In this document: positions 13,801 through 28,800 of the stretch, in pieces | How positions within the stretch are numbered: the stretch's first letter is position 1 | How the letters are laid out: each line of letters begins with the position of its first letter | Made by a program: the position numbers and the translations under genes | The notes under the pieces: generated by a model | Told to the model about the DNA's origin: nothing | Database searches by the model: none | Seen by the model: the letters and a program-made list of their open reading frames with translations, nothing else | Source: Hyperoplus lanceolatus | Lineage: Eukaryota; Chordata; Actinopteri; Uranoscopiformes; Ammodytidae | Length of the DNA stretch: 64,000 nt | NCBI GenBank assembly: GCA_026929865.2 | Contig: CM049395.1 | Span: 30,064,001-30,128,000 of the forward strand | Direction of reading: 5' to 3'

Positions 13801-16800
13801 GGAGAGTTGTGTTTTTAATGGAAAATTGAATTATGTACTTTTTGGTTGTGGTAAACCTTGAGCCCTGGAATTGCATTTCACATCCTGTTTTTCAATTAAT
13901 TAATGTGTATATCCTTTTATTTAGCCCATGCTTATAAGAGATGAACTCTTGGCTTCCCACTGATTCACTTTTCCTAAAGATTATTACCTTATCTTTTCCC
14001 CAGTTGAACCAATACTGGAAATGTAGAATTGTAGTAGTTCCTTTTAATTCTCCTTACCTCCCCTGCCCTACTTGGTGGATTTACAGGCTAATTTTCAAAT
14101 TGTAAATTATTTTAAACATCTGTGCAGGGAGTGTTTAGTTTCATTAATGCTAATAGTGCCTGAAAAAAACAGCAGAATGAATGAGAGAATGTAAACAGTA
14201 CTACTGTAAATAGAGAAACAGTGGTGAGTATTACATGAGTTTTATTTTCTACTGATAAATGAACGCAGTAGAAATGTATGTTAAACTGAATTTTTCCTGT
14301 TAAGAGTATTGGTCATTCCATCTCCCCTCAATGGTCTTTATTTGTCACTGGCTTTTGTGTGTTCTTCCACATCCTCATATTCTTTTTGCTAATGATTCCA
14401 GGTGGTTTGCGATCAGTTGTGGAGGAGCTCGAGCTGGAAAGGAACCAACTGCAGGAGCAGATACTGAGCCTGGAGGAGCGCTGTCAAGATCTGGAGGATC
14501 GCCTGCAGCTGCAAGCCCGCATAGAGACATTACAGGTAACCTCACACAATCTCGTAGCAACCAGGGTTAAGACAACCATTTTTTTTTTTAAATACTGTCT
14601 TGTACTCACACTGGAAATGCAGTCATTACTTACCTACTGATGAGTCAATTGCATGTTTCCCCCCCGAGGACTAGGATTTTGTAACAAACCCTTCTAACAC
14701 AGGTGACGTTTGATGTAGATGAAGATGAGCAGCCATTTTGGGTCCCTCAGGTGTGTGGGTCTCATATAGTATGTGTGCGCTAGACAGCACCTCTGGCGGT
14801 GACATCTAATAGTGTGATGTGCTTGCCTAATCGTGGACTCATTCTGTTTTTCAAATTGTGTTTTAAGAAAGTGTTCTGTGGCAGACTCACTGGGTGTCGT
14901 AAATCACACTTCACTGCTTAACTACGTAAATGTCGAAATGGTGAATGTCAAATATTACCACATGAATGGGTGAGATAAATATATATTAATGTTAGAGATA
15001 CAGATGGTACTACGAAAACAACGGTGAACATTAAGTAAAAGTCTTCCTTGATTCTGTTCTCCAGCGGGTCTGCTGTCGTCCTCGTCTGTTTGCAGTGAGA
15101 ATGTCTTCATGCAGTGCATTAAGAAAGCTTTCATCATTTCAATCTGTGCATATTTATCTTTATTCTTCTGCCACCACAGAATGAGTCTGAGAAACTACAG
15201 AGCCAACTTGCCAGCGTCAGAAGTCAACAGAGTAGAGATTCAGAGAAACATCAGCTACTGGTTAACAGTCTCAACGAACAGCTGAGAGGGTAAGATATTA
15301 TTTCAAAGGAGAAATCTGTTCTGCTAACTGAGTGTGCTAAATTACATTAAAATATGAATCAGGATACGGAAATGTAATTTATCGAATCTACACACATTCC
15401 TTTTCAATTAAGAATGAATTATTCAACCAGTAGTGTCTATCTTTATGTTCATTTAGGTTTCATTGTTTCAAAGACAAAAAACCGTAGGCAACTACTATAA
15501 TAGCTTGGAGGCCAAGCATTACAGGTGAAACTTGAAAAATTAGAATATCGTGCAAAAGTTTATTTATTTCAGTAATTCAACCTAAATGGTGAAACTAATA
15601 TATTATATAGACTCATTACATTCAAAGTGAGATATTTCAAGCCTTTATTTGTTATAATTGTGATTATTATGGCTTACAGCTTATGAAAACCCCAAATTCA
15701 AAATCTCAGAAAATTAGAATATTACATAAAATCAATAAAAAAAGGATTTTAAATACAGAAATGTCAGCCCTCGAGAAAGTATAATCATGCATATGTACTA
15801 AGTACTTGGTTTGGGCCCATTTTGCACGAATTATTTCCTAAATGCGGCGTGGCATGGATGCTATCAGCCTGTGGCACTGCTGAGGTGTTATGGAAGCCCA
15901 GGTTGCTTTGATAGAGGCCTTCAGCTCGTCTGTATTGTTGGGTCTGGTGTGTCTCATCTGCCTCTTGACAATACTCCATAGTTTCTCTATTGGGTTCAGG
16001 TCAGGAGAGTTGTCTGGCCAATCAACACAGTAATACCATGGTCAGTCAACCAGTTACTTGTGGTTTTGGCACTGTGGGCAGGTGTCAAGTCTTGCTGGAA
16101 AAAGTAATTCAGCATCTCCATAAAGCTTGTCAACAGACAGGAGCATGAAGTGCTCTAAAATCTCCTGGTAGACACTTGTGGTGACTTTGGACTTGATAAC
16201 ACAGTGGACCAACACCATCAGATGACATGGTGCCTCAAATCATCACTGACTGTTGAAACTTGACAGTGGTCTTCAAGCCCCTTGGATTTTGTGCCCCTCC
16301 ACTCTTCCTCTAGACTGTGGGACCTTGATTTCCAAATGAAACGCAACATTTAATTTGGATCAGTGATGATTTGAGGTATCATGTCATCTGCCGCTGTTAG
16401 TCCACTGTGTTATCAAGTCTGTTGACAAGCTTTAAGGTGATGACAATTTCCATTTCCAGCTAGACTTGGCACCTGCCCACAGTACCATAAACCACTGGTA
16501 ATTGGTTGACTGACCGTGGTATTACTGTGCATGAATGGCCAGACAACTCTCCTGACCTGAACTCCATAGAGAAACTATGGACTATTGTCAAGAGGAAGAT
16601 GATACACACCAGACCCAACAATACAGACGAGCTGAAGGCCACTATCAAAGCAACCTGGGCTTTCATAACACCTCAGCAGTGCCACAGACTGATAGCATCC
16701 ATGCCACACCGCATTGAGGCAAGAATTCATGCAAAAGGGGCCCAAACCAAGTACTTAGTACATATGCATGATTATACTTTCTAGAGGGCCAACATTTCTG

Positions 16801-19800
16801 TATTTAAAAACCCTTTGTTATTGATTTTATGTAATATTCTAATTTTCTGAGATTTTGAATTTGGGGTTTTTATAAACTGTAAGCCATAATAATCACAATT
16901 ATAACAAATAAAGGCTTCACATATCTCACTTTGCATGTAATGAGTCTGTATAAGATATTATTTTCACCTTTAAAGTTGAAATACTGAAATAAATTAACTT
17001 TTTCACGATATTCTAATTTTTCGAGTTTCATCTGTACATCTGGGGCCGTATTCACAAAACATTTTATCTTAGCACTAAGAGTACTCCTAAGGAGCACTAA
17101 AAGTTCTTAGTAAGGAGTAATTTCTTAAAACCTATTCACAAAGCTGATAAGACCAACTTTTACTAAGGAATGGGAGGGACTCCTAAGCTAAGACTAGAGG
17201 GCGGTGTTGACCCTGTTGCTATGGATGATGTCATGTTCATACCTTCTATGCCTACAGTGATTGGCTGAGAGGGAATGAGAGCTAAGAGTGAATTTATAAT
17301 AGAAACACTGTGGGAGATATCCATATTGTTTCGCTGTATTAAAGTAAAGAGTTTTTATATACAATTAATGACAATTGACACTGATTTAACATGAAACCAA
17401 TATAGGCCTACTGCAGGGTTTCCCACACATTCTTTCATAATTAGCCTACAATAGCGCCACATAGGTCTATTAATTTTAAATTTGACAATGATTTGAATCG
17501 GAAAAAATATCCTCATTGAAGAGCTGCACGCCATGCACTCTCACTGTATTTCTCTCAACGGCGGACTATGCAGCAATAGCCAGACAACAACAAACCGGGA
17601 AATTCACCATTTAGAAACAACAGCCGGCGAAATCGTAAAGTACATGCGGAAGGAAAAAGGCGAGACGCGCAACTATACAGTAGCGGACCTCTGGAATGGA
17701 GGAAATGCTGCGAAGCGCCACATATAGGCCTCTAGTAGGAAATTAAACCCAAACGTGACACCAACAGTAACTTTCAGTGCATCATAAACCCAAAGCAACT
17801 GGAGGAAAAGGAACTTAATAAATATTTTATTATATACATTTAATAAATATAAATGTGTCTATACTTTCTAAATATAGCTTTACTAAGATCATTAACCCCT
17901 TACAGCCATCCAAAACACCATCAAATGATTGTCTGTGATTTACTCTTAGTGACTTAGGAGTCCTCTTGAGGACTCCTAGCTTTTCATAGATTTAGGAGCT
18001 AGTTTTAGCTCTTCAATAGCTTCTAATTCATCTGACCCAGTGTCTCCAAATTATTTGTTCTCGCAAAATTTCTCAGATTTAGCCTCTTAATTTTCCTCTC
18101 AAAGTGCACCAGATTCATGTATTTCACTTTAAAAAGGTTAAACAAATCTTCCGGGGGGGCATACCCCCGGACCCCCCTAGGAGGGTCTGAATCTCGGCTG
18201 TCTAATATAACTGCACATTGGAGGCACTAGCGGAAAACACTGGGTGTGTGAATGATATTTAACAATGCTTTATAGTTTCAGCAGCGCTAACATTGGAGAG
18301 GGGCCCCCTAATCATATTTCGCTTAGGGCCCCATGAAGGCTTGGGCCAGCTCTGTAAGCAGGATAATGTTTAGCGAACGGTTCACTCTCGAGAAATAAAT
18401 ACCTTCAAGGTGAACAAGAGCCCTCTACTACGCATAGGACTCCAGGGTTTTTCCTGGCTCAGAATGGGCCTTTGGGGGGTCAGTACGCGACCAACTTTTT
18501 TTGGGGTAGCGACTATGTGCAACAGTAAAGGCAAACGGTTTGTGTATTTTAAGAGGGTGTGGGGTTGGGAGAGGGCAGTTTCTGTCCAGATAAAGAGCAT
18601 TTCAGTCAGCCTGTCAATCACTGCGTTACCATGGAGCTCACTGACACTTATGAAATCACAATAAACAACCTGTAGATATGAAGTCAAAATACTAATAATG
18701 ACTAGGCCTACCTATTTAATACTGTAATTGCTTCTAATTGATCTAAACCATGGAAATTGCAAGAAGGTAGGGCTGCTTGTTCATGAAAAAATCATAATCA
18801 TGATTATTTTGAGTAATTACATTGTGTTATCACGATTATTAAAGACAGTTAATAATTGATTTGCATTTATTTTACTTTTAACAAGGTTTTTTTCTAATAA
18901 CACCATGACTTTGGATTTTAAACAGAGGCCTAATTGAACTGAAAACAGGGAGAATAGGCTAAATAAGTGAAACATATTTTTAATAATTGAATAAAATAAA
19001 TATGTCAAAATAAAAATAACCAATTGTAAATGGTGTTGATAGGGCACGTCTTTTGATAGCATTAAATGTAAGGGCATGATTTATTTATGTCAAGGAGCAG
19101 GGTGGATGGATGGCAGATGCATTGTAGTGTTGACAGTTGTGGTGGCAGGAGTCAAGGAGCTTTAAACCTCCTGTGTTTTTTATCCGTGATTGCTTGGTCA
19201 TAGACCACTATGATTCAACTTAAAGTGAATAAACAAATTGGTCGGGATGTTAAGAGGTGCAGATAAGGTTGTATATGACTTTTTTTTCTCTCCGTCTGTC
19301 TCTCGGTCGCGTATGTCACATTACTCGCGTGTCCACGCGTGACATATCTTGCACATTATTTTAGTTTGTTGTGAGTCTGAAGTGTTTTCAGTCAACACAA
19401 TTAGTTTTACCGTTATTCTCGTCATCTAGAAGTTTTTCAAAACACCCGGCAATGCGTAACATCTCCCTCGTGCTCTCTGGACCAGCCAATATAACTGTCA
19501 GGTGAGGGAGGGGCCGAGCGGAGCGCATAGCAGAAGGGTTTGCTACATTTACAAGCCTGCATGCCCCGGCGTGCGGAACAATTATAGTTTAATAACGATT
19601 ATTTTGTTTTCATGATTGAGGGAAGCCGTAATAGTAGCCTAATCGAAAATGAAATGCAAGTTATTGCCTAGCCCCTCAAGAAGGATGACTTAAATTGGGC
19701 TGAATTTGGAGAGGTTTTAAATAGCTATATTTATTCTCAATCTTCATCATTTTGGCGGTCCTGATTTTCCTTTGGCGCTGGATAAATCCGCTTTGGCGCG

Positions 19801-22800
19801 CGCCAAACCTTTCTCTATGCAGGAAAAACCCTGGACTCCTGTTCACCTTGTCGGTCTTTATTTCTTAAGAGTGACCCGTACGCTGTACATTGTCCATTAC
19901 ACAGTGTAGTCTCTGTGGTCAATTTCACCCAGTGAAATCAACTCTTATTATTGCTCTTTTTCTCCAATATAACTAAAAGAATAAAAATAACCTATTTTCA
20001 CTTTATGTGAGAGGAGGCTGTGGAATATAATTGTTATGCATAACCACAGGCAAGTTGACTATTGTTCAGCAGTTAGAAGATGCTTATATTTAACATTATG
20101 GCACTTGCGCTTGCATTTTCATTTTAATGGGTATCATTAGCCAAATGATTTATTTTTGGCTAAATCTCAAAATTTGATTTTCTATTCTAACAGTCCCATT
20201 TTTACATTTGACAAGTCTTTAAATTTTGTCTTGTGCATTCAGCTCATTAATGCAGATCAATAACCGGCGAGAAAGCATGCACCAAAGCACGAGAAGGACT
20301 TGGGCATTGTTCTCTGATATTTGCCTGATAAGTGCTGCATATATGCTGGTATTTGATATATGTATTTTCTAAGTGGTTAATATTTTAGCTGAGCTTCATT
20401 TAATTGGTATGTTTGTGTTTTTTAGACTGAGTGACACACAGGAGTGCCTAGAAAGCTCACTCATCGAGAAGGAAAACACGCTGGCCAAGACGTCTGAGAA
20501 ACTTGAGCTCATCAACAGCCTGCGAGAATCTTTGAATGAAAAAGAAATTCAGTACAAAGAGGTGTCCGACAGGCTACTTCAGACTGAGCACACTGTAAGA
20601 CTTACTTTTTTTGCTTCTGATTTGTCACAGTCTAATATTCAGCAGTAGTTAATTTATTTATATATTTTTCTTCTGCAGCTTGAGAATGTTTCCAGTAAAT
20701 GCAGTAGCTCAGAGAAACAGTGCTCTGAGTTGAAAACAGAAGTTGTCGACCTCACACAGAAGCTGAGTGTGCTGAAGGAGAAGGTGGGATTTCAGAAATT
20801 GGAACATCAATCTTTATATTTTCAGAAATGTGTCTCTTAATGTCAGCACCCTTTATTTTAATAGATGTATTGCATTGCCTATTGCATGTATTGTATACAT
20901 GTATTGCTGTTAATTTATTGATACTCCTTGGCACTACCATAATGAAAATGTGATATGTGGTTAACTTATATGGCTTTGCGGGGGTTATTTAAACCTCTCC
21001 TGTCTCACTTAGAACTTCATCATTGTTCTATTTCTTTTCAATTTCAGACACAAAAGCAGGAAGTCACCATCGAAACCTTACAAGCTGACCTTGATCAGAC
21101 AAACGAGGAGCTGGATAAACTAAATACGTCCTACTTGGAAGAACGAGCCCAGCTCATTCATGACCTTCAAAGCTGTGAACGGGAAATTGATAGTCTTAAA
21201 GATATCCTTTTGGAAAAGGACAAGGAGATATCGACCCTCTCTGGGAACATGGCCGAGTACGCAGAACAGGTCACAGTGCTGACGCAGGAGATTAAACTCA
21301 AAGAAGAGAATCTGCTTCTTGTAGAAAAGGCACTGAGTAAGGCAGAGCGGGAAGCCATGATTTTAAGAGAATCACAGAATTGCGACCAGAAAACCCTGGA
21401 TAGCAAGATCACAGAGCTGGTTGGGAACCTCAAAGATACTGAGATGGAGTTGGTCAAAGCCAAAGAGGAGAGAGAGTCTAAAGTGGCTGAGGTAGAACAA
21501 CTGATAACACTGGCTGAAGAAGACAAGAAAACTATTCAGGACCTTCGAGGGAAAAACCAGAAACATGTTATGAGCCATCGTAATCATCTTTCTGAATGTG
21601 AATCACACATTGCTTCACTGAAGGAACAGCTCACTATATCCACGCAAAAGCTACATGAGTCAGAAGGAGTCATTTTGCAACTCAAGGATAAAAATACAAG
21701 CACTGAGCAGCTACAGCGACACCTTAATGAAAAAGAACAAATACATGAAAACGAATTAAAATCCTTAAAAGAAGAGCAGAACAAACTTCTGGCTCAGGTG
21801 GGAAAATACAATAGTGAAATCCAGACTTTATCCAAACAATTAGAGAAGCAAGTACAAAGTGAAGAAAGCATCAAAAAGGAAATTCAAGAGAAACTGGAAA
21901 CCATAGCATCACTGGAAAAGCAACTAAAGTCATCTGATGAGCAGGTGGAGGACGAGAGAAAGAAATTCAACACTGAATTGCAAGCACGGGATTCAGAAAA
22001 TGAGAAATTGAGCAATGAAATTAAAAGCAAATCTGAAAATATTTCCAAACTAAAGAACCTATTAAAAAGTCTTAAGACTGAGAAAAAACAGCTGCAAGAA
22101 AAACTTTCAGGGCAGACTCAGAAGCTTGAGCTACAAAATCAGAATGCAAATCAACTCAGCGACAAGATTACATCTGCTCTTGAACTTAATCACAGTCTTG
22201 AAACTCAAGTGCATTCCCTTTCAAAAGAGAACCACAGACTTGAAATGGAGGTAACTGAAAGCGTTAAATCGATAACAGAAGTTACTGTTGAAAAGGATTC
22301 CTTTCAAGCCAGAATATCCATATTGGAAACACAGAAATTGCAAAGTAACACAATAATTGAAGGGCTACAAAAAGATAAAGAGGAATTAAGTGTTCGTACT
22401 AATGAGTTGAAAAGAGTTATTGAGCAAAGCACACACTCAAACTCAGAGATTCTTCTGGAAAAGACAAAGGAATGTAGTAATCTCAACGAGTTACTCAGGG
22501 GGAGGGAGGAGAAGATTACACAGCTGTTAAAGCAAGTGCAAAGCTTGACTTCTAAGGTAGACCAGCTCCAGCGTGACATGGCAGAAAAAGAGCAGACTGT
22601 GAATGATCTTCTAGCTCAAAAGGAGGCCCAACAATACCAGCAAACCCAACTTCAGGACACACTGTCTCTGCTTCAAGAACAGGAACGCAGTCTTAAATCT
22701 GGGTTATTGGAGAAGGATACAATATTGACAGAGAAGCAGGAGGGGTACCAGAGTTTGCAGAAAGAAATTACAAACCAGAAAAATATTGTATCCAAGTTAC

Positions 22801-25800
22801 AAGCGGAAGCCGATTCACTCGATAAAGAACGCTCACAACTTCGCCAGCAAATTGAAAAGAGAGAAGAAATGTTGAAGAATGTGACACAACAGTGTCAAAA
22901 ACACAGAGACGAATTGAATGATACAAATAAGACTGTTAATTCTCTAAGTGACAAAATCAGTTTTATTGAAGAGAATGCCAAAAAGCTTGAGTCTGAAGCA
23001 AAACTGAGGAAAACAGAGTTGGCTAGCTTAAACAACCACATCCAGACACTGACTGAGGAAAACCACCAACTTCTTGCTACTTGTGAATCCAGGGGAAAGG
23101 AACTCGCTCAGCAAACACAGGTTCTATCTGACCTTGATGGAAGGCTTAAAGCCACTCTTGAACAGAACTCCAGTTTTAGCAGGAATATTAGCAGTTTAAC
23201 AGAAGCTAATCAGAAACTACAGGAGGAGTTATCCCAGAACATACAATCTGTTTCTGAACTAAAAACTGAGAGGAGCTCACTCCAAGAACAAAATTCTGGG
23301 CTTGAAATTCAAATCTCAGAAAAAATTAAAATGATTGACGGACTGTTAAAGAAAAATGAGGGGCTCATTATTGCAGCAGAAGAATTAAAAACGATCCTGA
23401 AGGAAAGCAAAATGTCAAACTCTGCAGGTTTGCTTGAGAAAACAAATGAATGTGTTCATCTGTCTAAAACGTTAACCGAGAGAGACGAAAAACTTCAATG
23501 TCTTCAGGGTCAAGTTGATGGCTTAGAAAATCAAGTAAGTCAACTTAAAATATCTCTGAATGGGAAAGAACAATCAGGGTTGGAACAGAGTTCCCAGTTA
23601 GAAGCTCAGCAGAACCAACTGCTGCAACTTCAGGACACTATATCTATGCTTCAGGAACAAGGGTATGTCCTCAAGTCAGGGCTAATGGAGAAAGACACAA
23701 TGTTGAAACAAAAAGCAGAAGAATGCAGTGCTTATCAGAATGAAGTGATGCTAAAGAAAGACCTTATATCACAGATGCAGGGGGAACTACAGTCTCTCAG
23801 GCAAGAGTACTTGCAGGTAAAACAGCATATAGAGGAAAAAGAACAGACTTTAAAAGAAGTAACACATGAATTTCAGAACCACAAAGATGAGCTGAATAAA
23901 CGAAATGAATCAGTGATTTCTCTTAGCAGTCAGCTTGGTACCATGAATGAGAATACTGCAGAGATGGAGGTTGAAATAGCCAACCTGAAGACTGCCATGC
24001 AGAAACTCACTGCAGAGAATTCTCAGCTAACACAGAAAGAAGACCAGAGAAAAAGTGAGATTATTGATTTTAAAGATAATATTCAAGCATTGAATGAGCA
24101 GTATACAAAATTAAAATCAGAATATCAGAAAGCAGTGAAAAATCTGGCAAAAGTGCAAAAAGATCTCAAAACTGCAATCTCAGAGAAGGATAAACTTAAT
24201 TTGACCATGCAAGGGAATGAGGACTCCCTGAGACAGCAGGAGAATTTGATCCATCAAATCAACAGTAGGATTGTTGAGCAGGAGGAGCAGCTGAAACAGA
24301 AAGAAAATGAAAATCTCACTTTAAGTTCAAAGCTGTCAGAGTTCAAAGATTCTAACTGTCAACTGAGAGGGCAAGTTGATGTTCTTACTTCAGAATCATC
24401 CGTATTGAAAAATATTTTGGAGAAAAAAGAACGGTCAAGTCTTGAATTTCAAGGTCATTCCTCAGCTACTATTGATAGTCTCAATTCAACTCTACAAGCC
24501 AAAGAGGCAGAGTGTGAGAGCTTGAAAGAAAATGTTTCACACCTTCAAGAATCTGTCGAAAAGCTGAACAACAGCCTCCAATCACAGATATCTGAATTGG
24601 AAAATCTAAGAAAGGTCTCGGAAGAAAAAGATGCAACTCTTTTGGACCAATCAAAGTCTCTTCAGGATATTCAGAGAAGAGCAGGTGAGGCTTCGCTCTT
24701 TAAAACTCAGTTCATGGAAAGCACAGATTTGGTGTCACAGCTACAGAGTCAAATTAAGGCACTGTCCACAGAGTCTGAACAACACAAAAAGGCAGCAGCG
24801 GAAACACAAAGTGCCTTTAACAACTTACAAGAAAAATATGCAACTAACTTGGAGGATTTGCAAGATGTGAGAAAGCAACTGTCAGAAAGGACTGATGATT
24901 TGTCCAACCTTCAGAGGTTATTAGAGGATACGAACAATGAACACCAGACAGCAAAAACCACTGTAGAAACTCTGAGAAATGAGTTATCTGCTAACCATCA
25001 ACAACTTGAGAAGACCGAAGACCTGAACTCCTGTCTTTTAAAGGAAAAGAATGAAGCTTTTGCTTCTCATCAAGTGAGCGTGTCACTGCTGACCGTTGAA
25101 ATAGAAAGACTCAAATCACAACATCTTCAAGTTGTAGCACAAATGAATGCGCTGACAGAAAACCTTGAGCAGAGAGAAATGGCTCTGCATGCAATTAACA
25201 GTCAATACACATCCCAGGCCAAAAACGTATCTCAGCTGGTTTCAGAAATGCAGAGACTAGAGGAGCAAAATAAGAAACTAAATGAGAAGATTATTCTGAA
25301 AAAGGAACAGCACCAGAAGCTTCTCACTGCTGTCAATAATGAAAATGCACAATTGCAAGAGGAAGTTAGAAAAGTGGTTTCAGAGAAAGAAGAGCTTGAA
25401 AGGAGACATCATCAAATGTTGGCGTCACAGGGGGAGCTGCAGGTTCAAATGGAGCAGCAGTCCAGCAGCATGGGCAAAACAATGGAGGACATGATTGTCG
25501 AGAAGGAGAGCCTTCAAGCAAAGGTTAGTGACAAAGATGAAGAACTTTCTCGATTAAAAGAAAACATGCACAAAATAGAGCAAATTCTGCAGGATTCTGA
25601 GAAAGAGTGGCTGTTAGTTCTGGATGGTGAAAAACAAGATAAGAACCTACTTGCAGAACAATTGAAAAGTGTTGAAAATGAAATGCAATTTAAAAATTTT
25701 AAAGTTATTGCTTTGAAGGAAGAATTAGACAGTTTGCAGCAGAAACTGGCAGAAGCTTCCTCTGCGATTAGGCAGGGTTCTGATCAACTGAGTGCTAAAG

Positions 25801-28800
25801 AGTTGGAGGCTTCAGCATCCAGGAATCAACTTGAGAAGGTGTTAGCGTCAGTGCAGGAAAAGGATAATAACAACAGTAATTTGCAACAGGCTCTAAAAGC
25901 TGCTGAACATGAGTTACGAAAGCTTGTTGGGATAACAAATGATGCTGACGTAGATCCCTCTGTCTTACAACATACTGCATCTGAGGGGTCAACTGCCTTA
26001 AATAATGAAAAGGCCTCTTTACAGGATATGATACAATTATTAAAAGAAAATCATCAATCTGAGGTAGATGCTTTGAAAAATGAGTTAGATACATCCATTG
26101 CACACCTTCAGAAAACGCAGCGTACACTTAATGACGGAGAGAACAGTAATCATGAGAAGGGTCAACAAGTTGCTATTTTGCAAGAGATGGTAGAAAATCT
26201 ACAGACTCAGCTCATTGTTGAATCAGAGAAGGTGAAAGAAGCTACTGTGAGACAAGCTTCTTTACACAGTAATTTGCAGGCAAAATATGAGCAAATCAGC
26301 TCTATGAGCATTCAGATAAGCCAGCAGAAGGAATTACTCGCTGGGCTTAGTCAGCAGTTAAGGGATAAAGATGCGTCCGTTGCCCAAGTCATGGAATCTG
26401 CCTCAAACGAAAGAATGAAACTTGACGATGAAAACTCATCTCTAAAAGCACAACTAGAAAGTCTGGAGAAAGAACATAAATACTTGATAAAGAGGCTTGA
26501 GGAGATTTCTCAGCAGTTAGAGGAACATATTTCATGCTCTCAAACTGAAATTGAGACCAAGAATTCAGATAATCTTGAGCTGATAAAAGAAATGGACCAT
26601 CTAAAAGGTGACCTAGCCAAGATAGCTAAAGAAAAAGATGCAATGAAGAAGAAGCTTCAAGCTGCTCTCCTTGTAAGAAAAGACCTCTTGAAAAAAATTG
26701 AGCATTATGAAAATGAAAAAGGAATTAGTGCAAACAAAGAAGCTGAGGTTTCCCTCTTACAGGATAAATTACAAGAATTTACCAATGAAGCTCAAGCCGC
26801 TGCTAAAATCTATGAACAAAATGTTTCTCTTCTTGAAAAGAAAATTCTTGAGAAAGAAGGAGAGATTCTTGAACACAGAACAGAACGTGAAACTCGCATG
26901 GAACAATTACTGTCAGAAAAACACATTTTACAAGGCACATTGAATGAGAAAGAAGTGTTTTTGTCAGAAACTTTGCAAACACTGACTGAGAAAAGCTCAC
27001 TTATCGAGCAGCTGCAGTTGAATGCTGCTGATAAAGAAGAAGCATTTGAGCGAGAAATAAATAGCTGGCGGGAGAAATCAGAAGAGCTTCAGAATGAAAT
27101 CAAGATATTTAAAGATGAGTTGAATGACAAATCGTCCTCCACTGCCAAAGCTTTTGATTTAGAAAGTGAGCTTGCACAGATGAAGCTTGAAAAGGCTATG
27201 CTTCATAAAAAGGCCCAGGCTGCCTTGCTGGCACGCAAAGAGACAATAAAGAAAGCTCAAGAAAAAGAAAATAAATTTACTCAAGAACTCACTGAACTGA
27301 AAGATGACTACAAGGCTCTCTTGGAACAACGCTGTCAGCAGACCAATGAATTAAATGCCATACAATTAAGCTTTGATGAGAAGGTGAGGGAACTGGAAGA
27401 CATCCGTAGTACCTCTTTGTCTCATATAGATGAACTGGACACTTTAAGACAGCTCGTTGAGGAAAGGGACACAACTTTACAAGATTTGAGGATGTCTTTG
27501 GCCGAGCAAGAGAGCCAATGCCATTCACTAATAAACCTTAAAACAGAGATGGAAAATGTTAAGTCCAAATTGGAAAGCATGGCTCTTGAGATGTTAGGTA
27601 AGGAAGAGGCCCTTGTAGTCATGGAGCGAAGAGCAGAAGATTTGGAATCAAAACTTCACATGGTAGAGAATGATTTGGAAAAAGCCCATGCTGTAGTAAT
27701 AGAGAAAACTAAAGAAGTTGAGGAATACAAGGAGACAATTAAAGTTACTGACTTGAAGATCCAACAGGAGAAACAGGTTTTATTGAATGAAAACATTTCT
27801 TTGGGGACCCAGCTAAACATCTCCCACACTGCACTGGAGGAACACATGCGCACAAATGAAAACAAATATCAACTTTTGATGGAAGAAAACAAGGCACAAA
27901 ATAATCAGCTGGAAATGGAACTTGAGAAAACAGTTGCTTTAGTTTCAGAGAAGTCCTCTGAAGTATTAAGCCTTCAAAAGACATTAGCGGAAACACAGCA
28001 ACAGCTCACTGGGGAGAACAGGGTGTTGGCTGAGGAACTTGAAAAAGCACAACTGTATTGTTCTGAAAAACAAATTAATTTAGATTTGTTAAAGCAGGAA
28101 AATGAAAATGCTTTGAGATTAATTGATGAACTCAGAGATGAGGTAACCACGCAGAGTAAGCAGCTGAAGGAGTCTGTAAAAGTACATGAGCAGCTACATC
28201 ATCAGGTGCCTGAAATGTGCATGAAACAGAAAGATGTCAACAGAGAAGTGGTCTGTCTTTCGTACAAATGTGATGAAATTGCTGTAAAAGAGAGAGATGA
28301 AGCCTTGTTGGTTTTTCAGTCTCAAGTTTTAAAAAAGGAACACCTAATTGCTGCACTTGAACTGCAATTACTGGAGCAAATCAAAATGCATGAAAGTGTT
28401 GTTGAAAGGATGAGAACAGAGGTAGTTGAGCTTCAGAAGTCTCAAGAAGATGGCACCAAAATTAATAATCAGGGCAGTCAAAGCAAAATTGCTCTCCTAA
28501 CCAAGAAACTTCAAGCTGCTTTAGTTTCTAGGAAAGAACTATTGAAGGAAAAAGCAACACTGAAAGAAGAAGTAGAAAAACTGTGCGCCAAACATGAAGC
28601 TAAAGAAGCAGAGTATGTTGCCCTTGAATCATCAGTGCTTAAGTTGAAACAACAAAATATGGACCTGGAAAGCTCTTTCTTATCTCTGAACAAGGAAAAA
28701 GACAAACTCAGCACAGAATTAGATGGCATCTTCAATGATAATCGCAGTCTATCAGCTGCTTGTGACAGTTTGAAACTGACCATAGAAAACATCACCCAGC

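Noticed and set aside
17533-17727. 64-codon frame inside the nested elements as a Myb-like Harbinger accessory gene
   Set aside because: Too short and lacking a recognisable tryptophan-spaced Myb pattern. It is probably decayed transposon sequence.
20955-21047. N-terminal 31 codons of the long open frame, starting with an ATG, as a real protein start for golgb1
   Set aside because: A pyrimidine-rich acceptor ends at 21047 and the upstream exon 20679-20783 joins there in phase. The preceding residues are hydrophobic and unlike the coiled coil.
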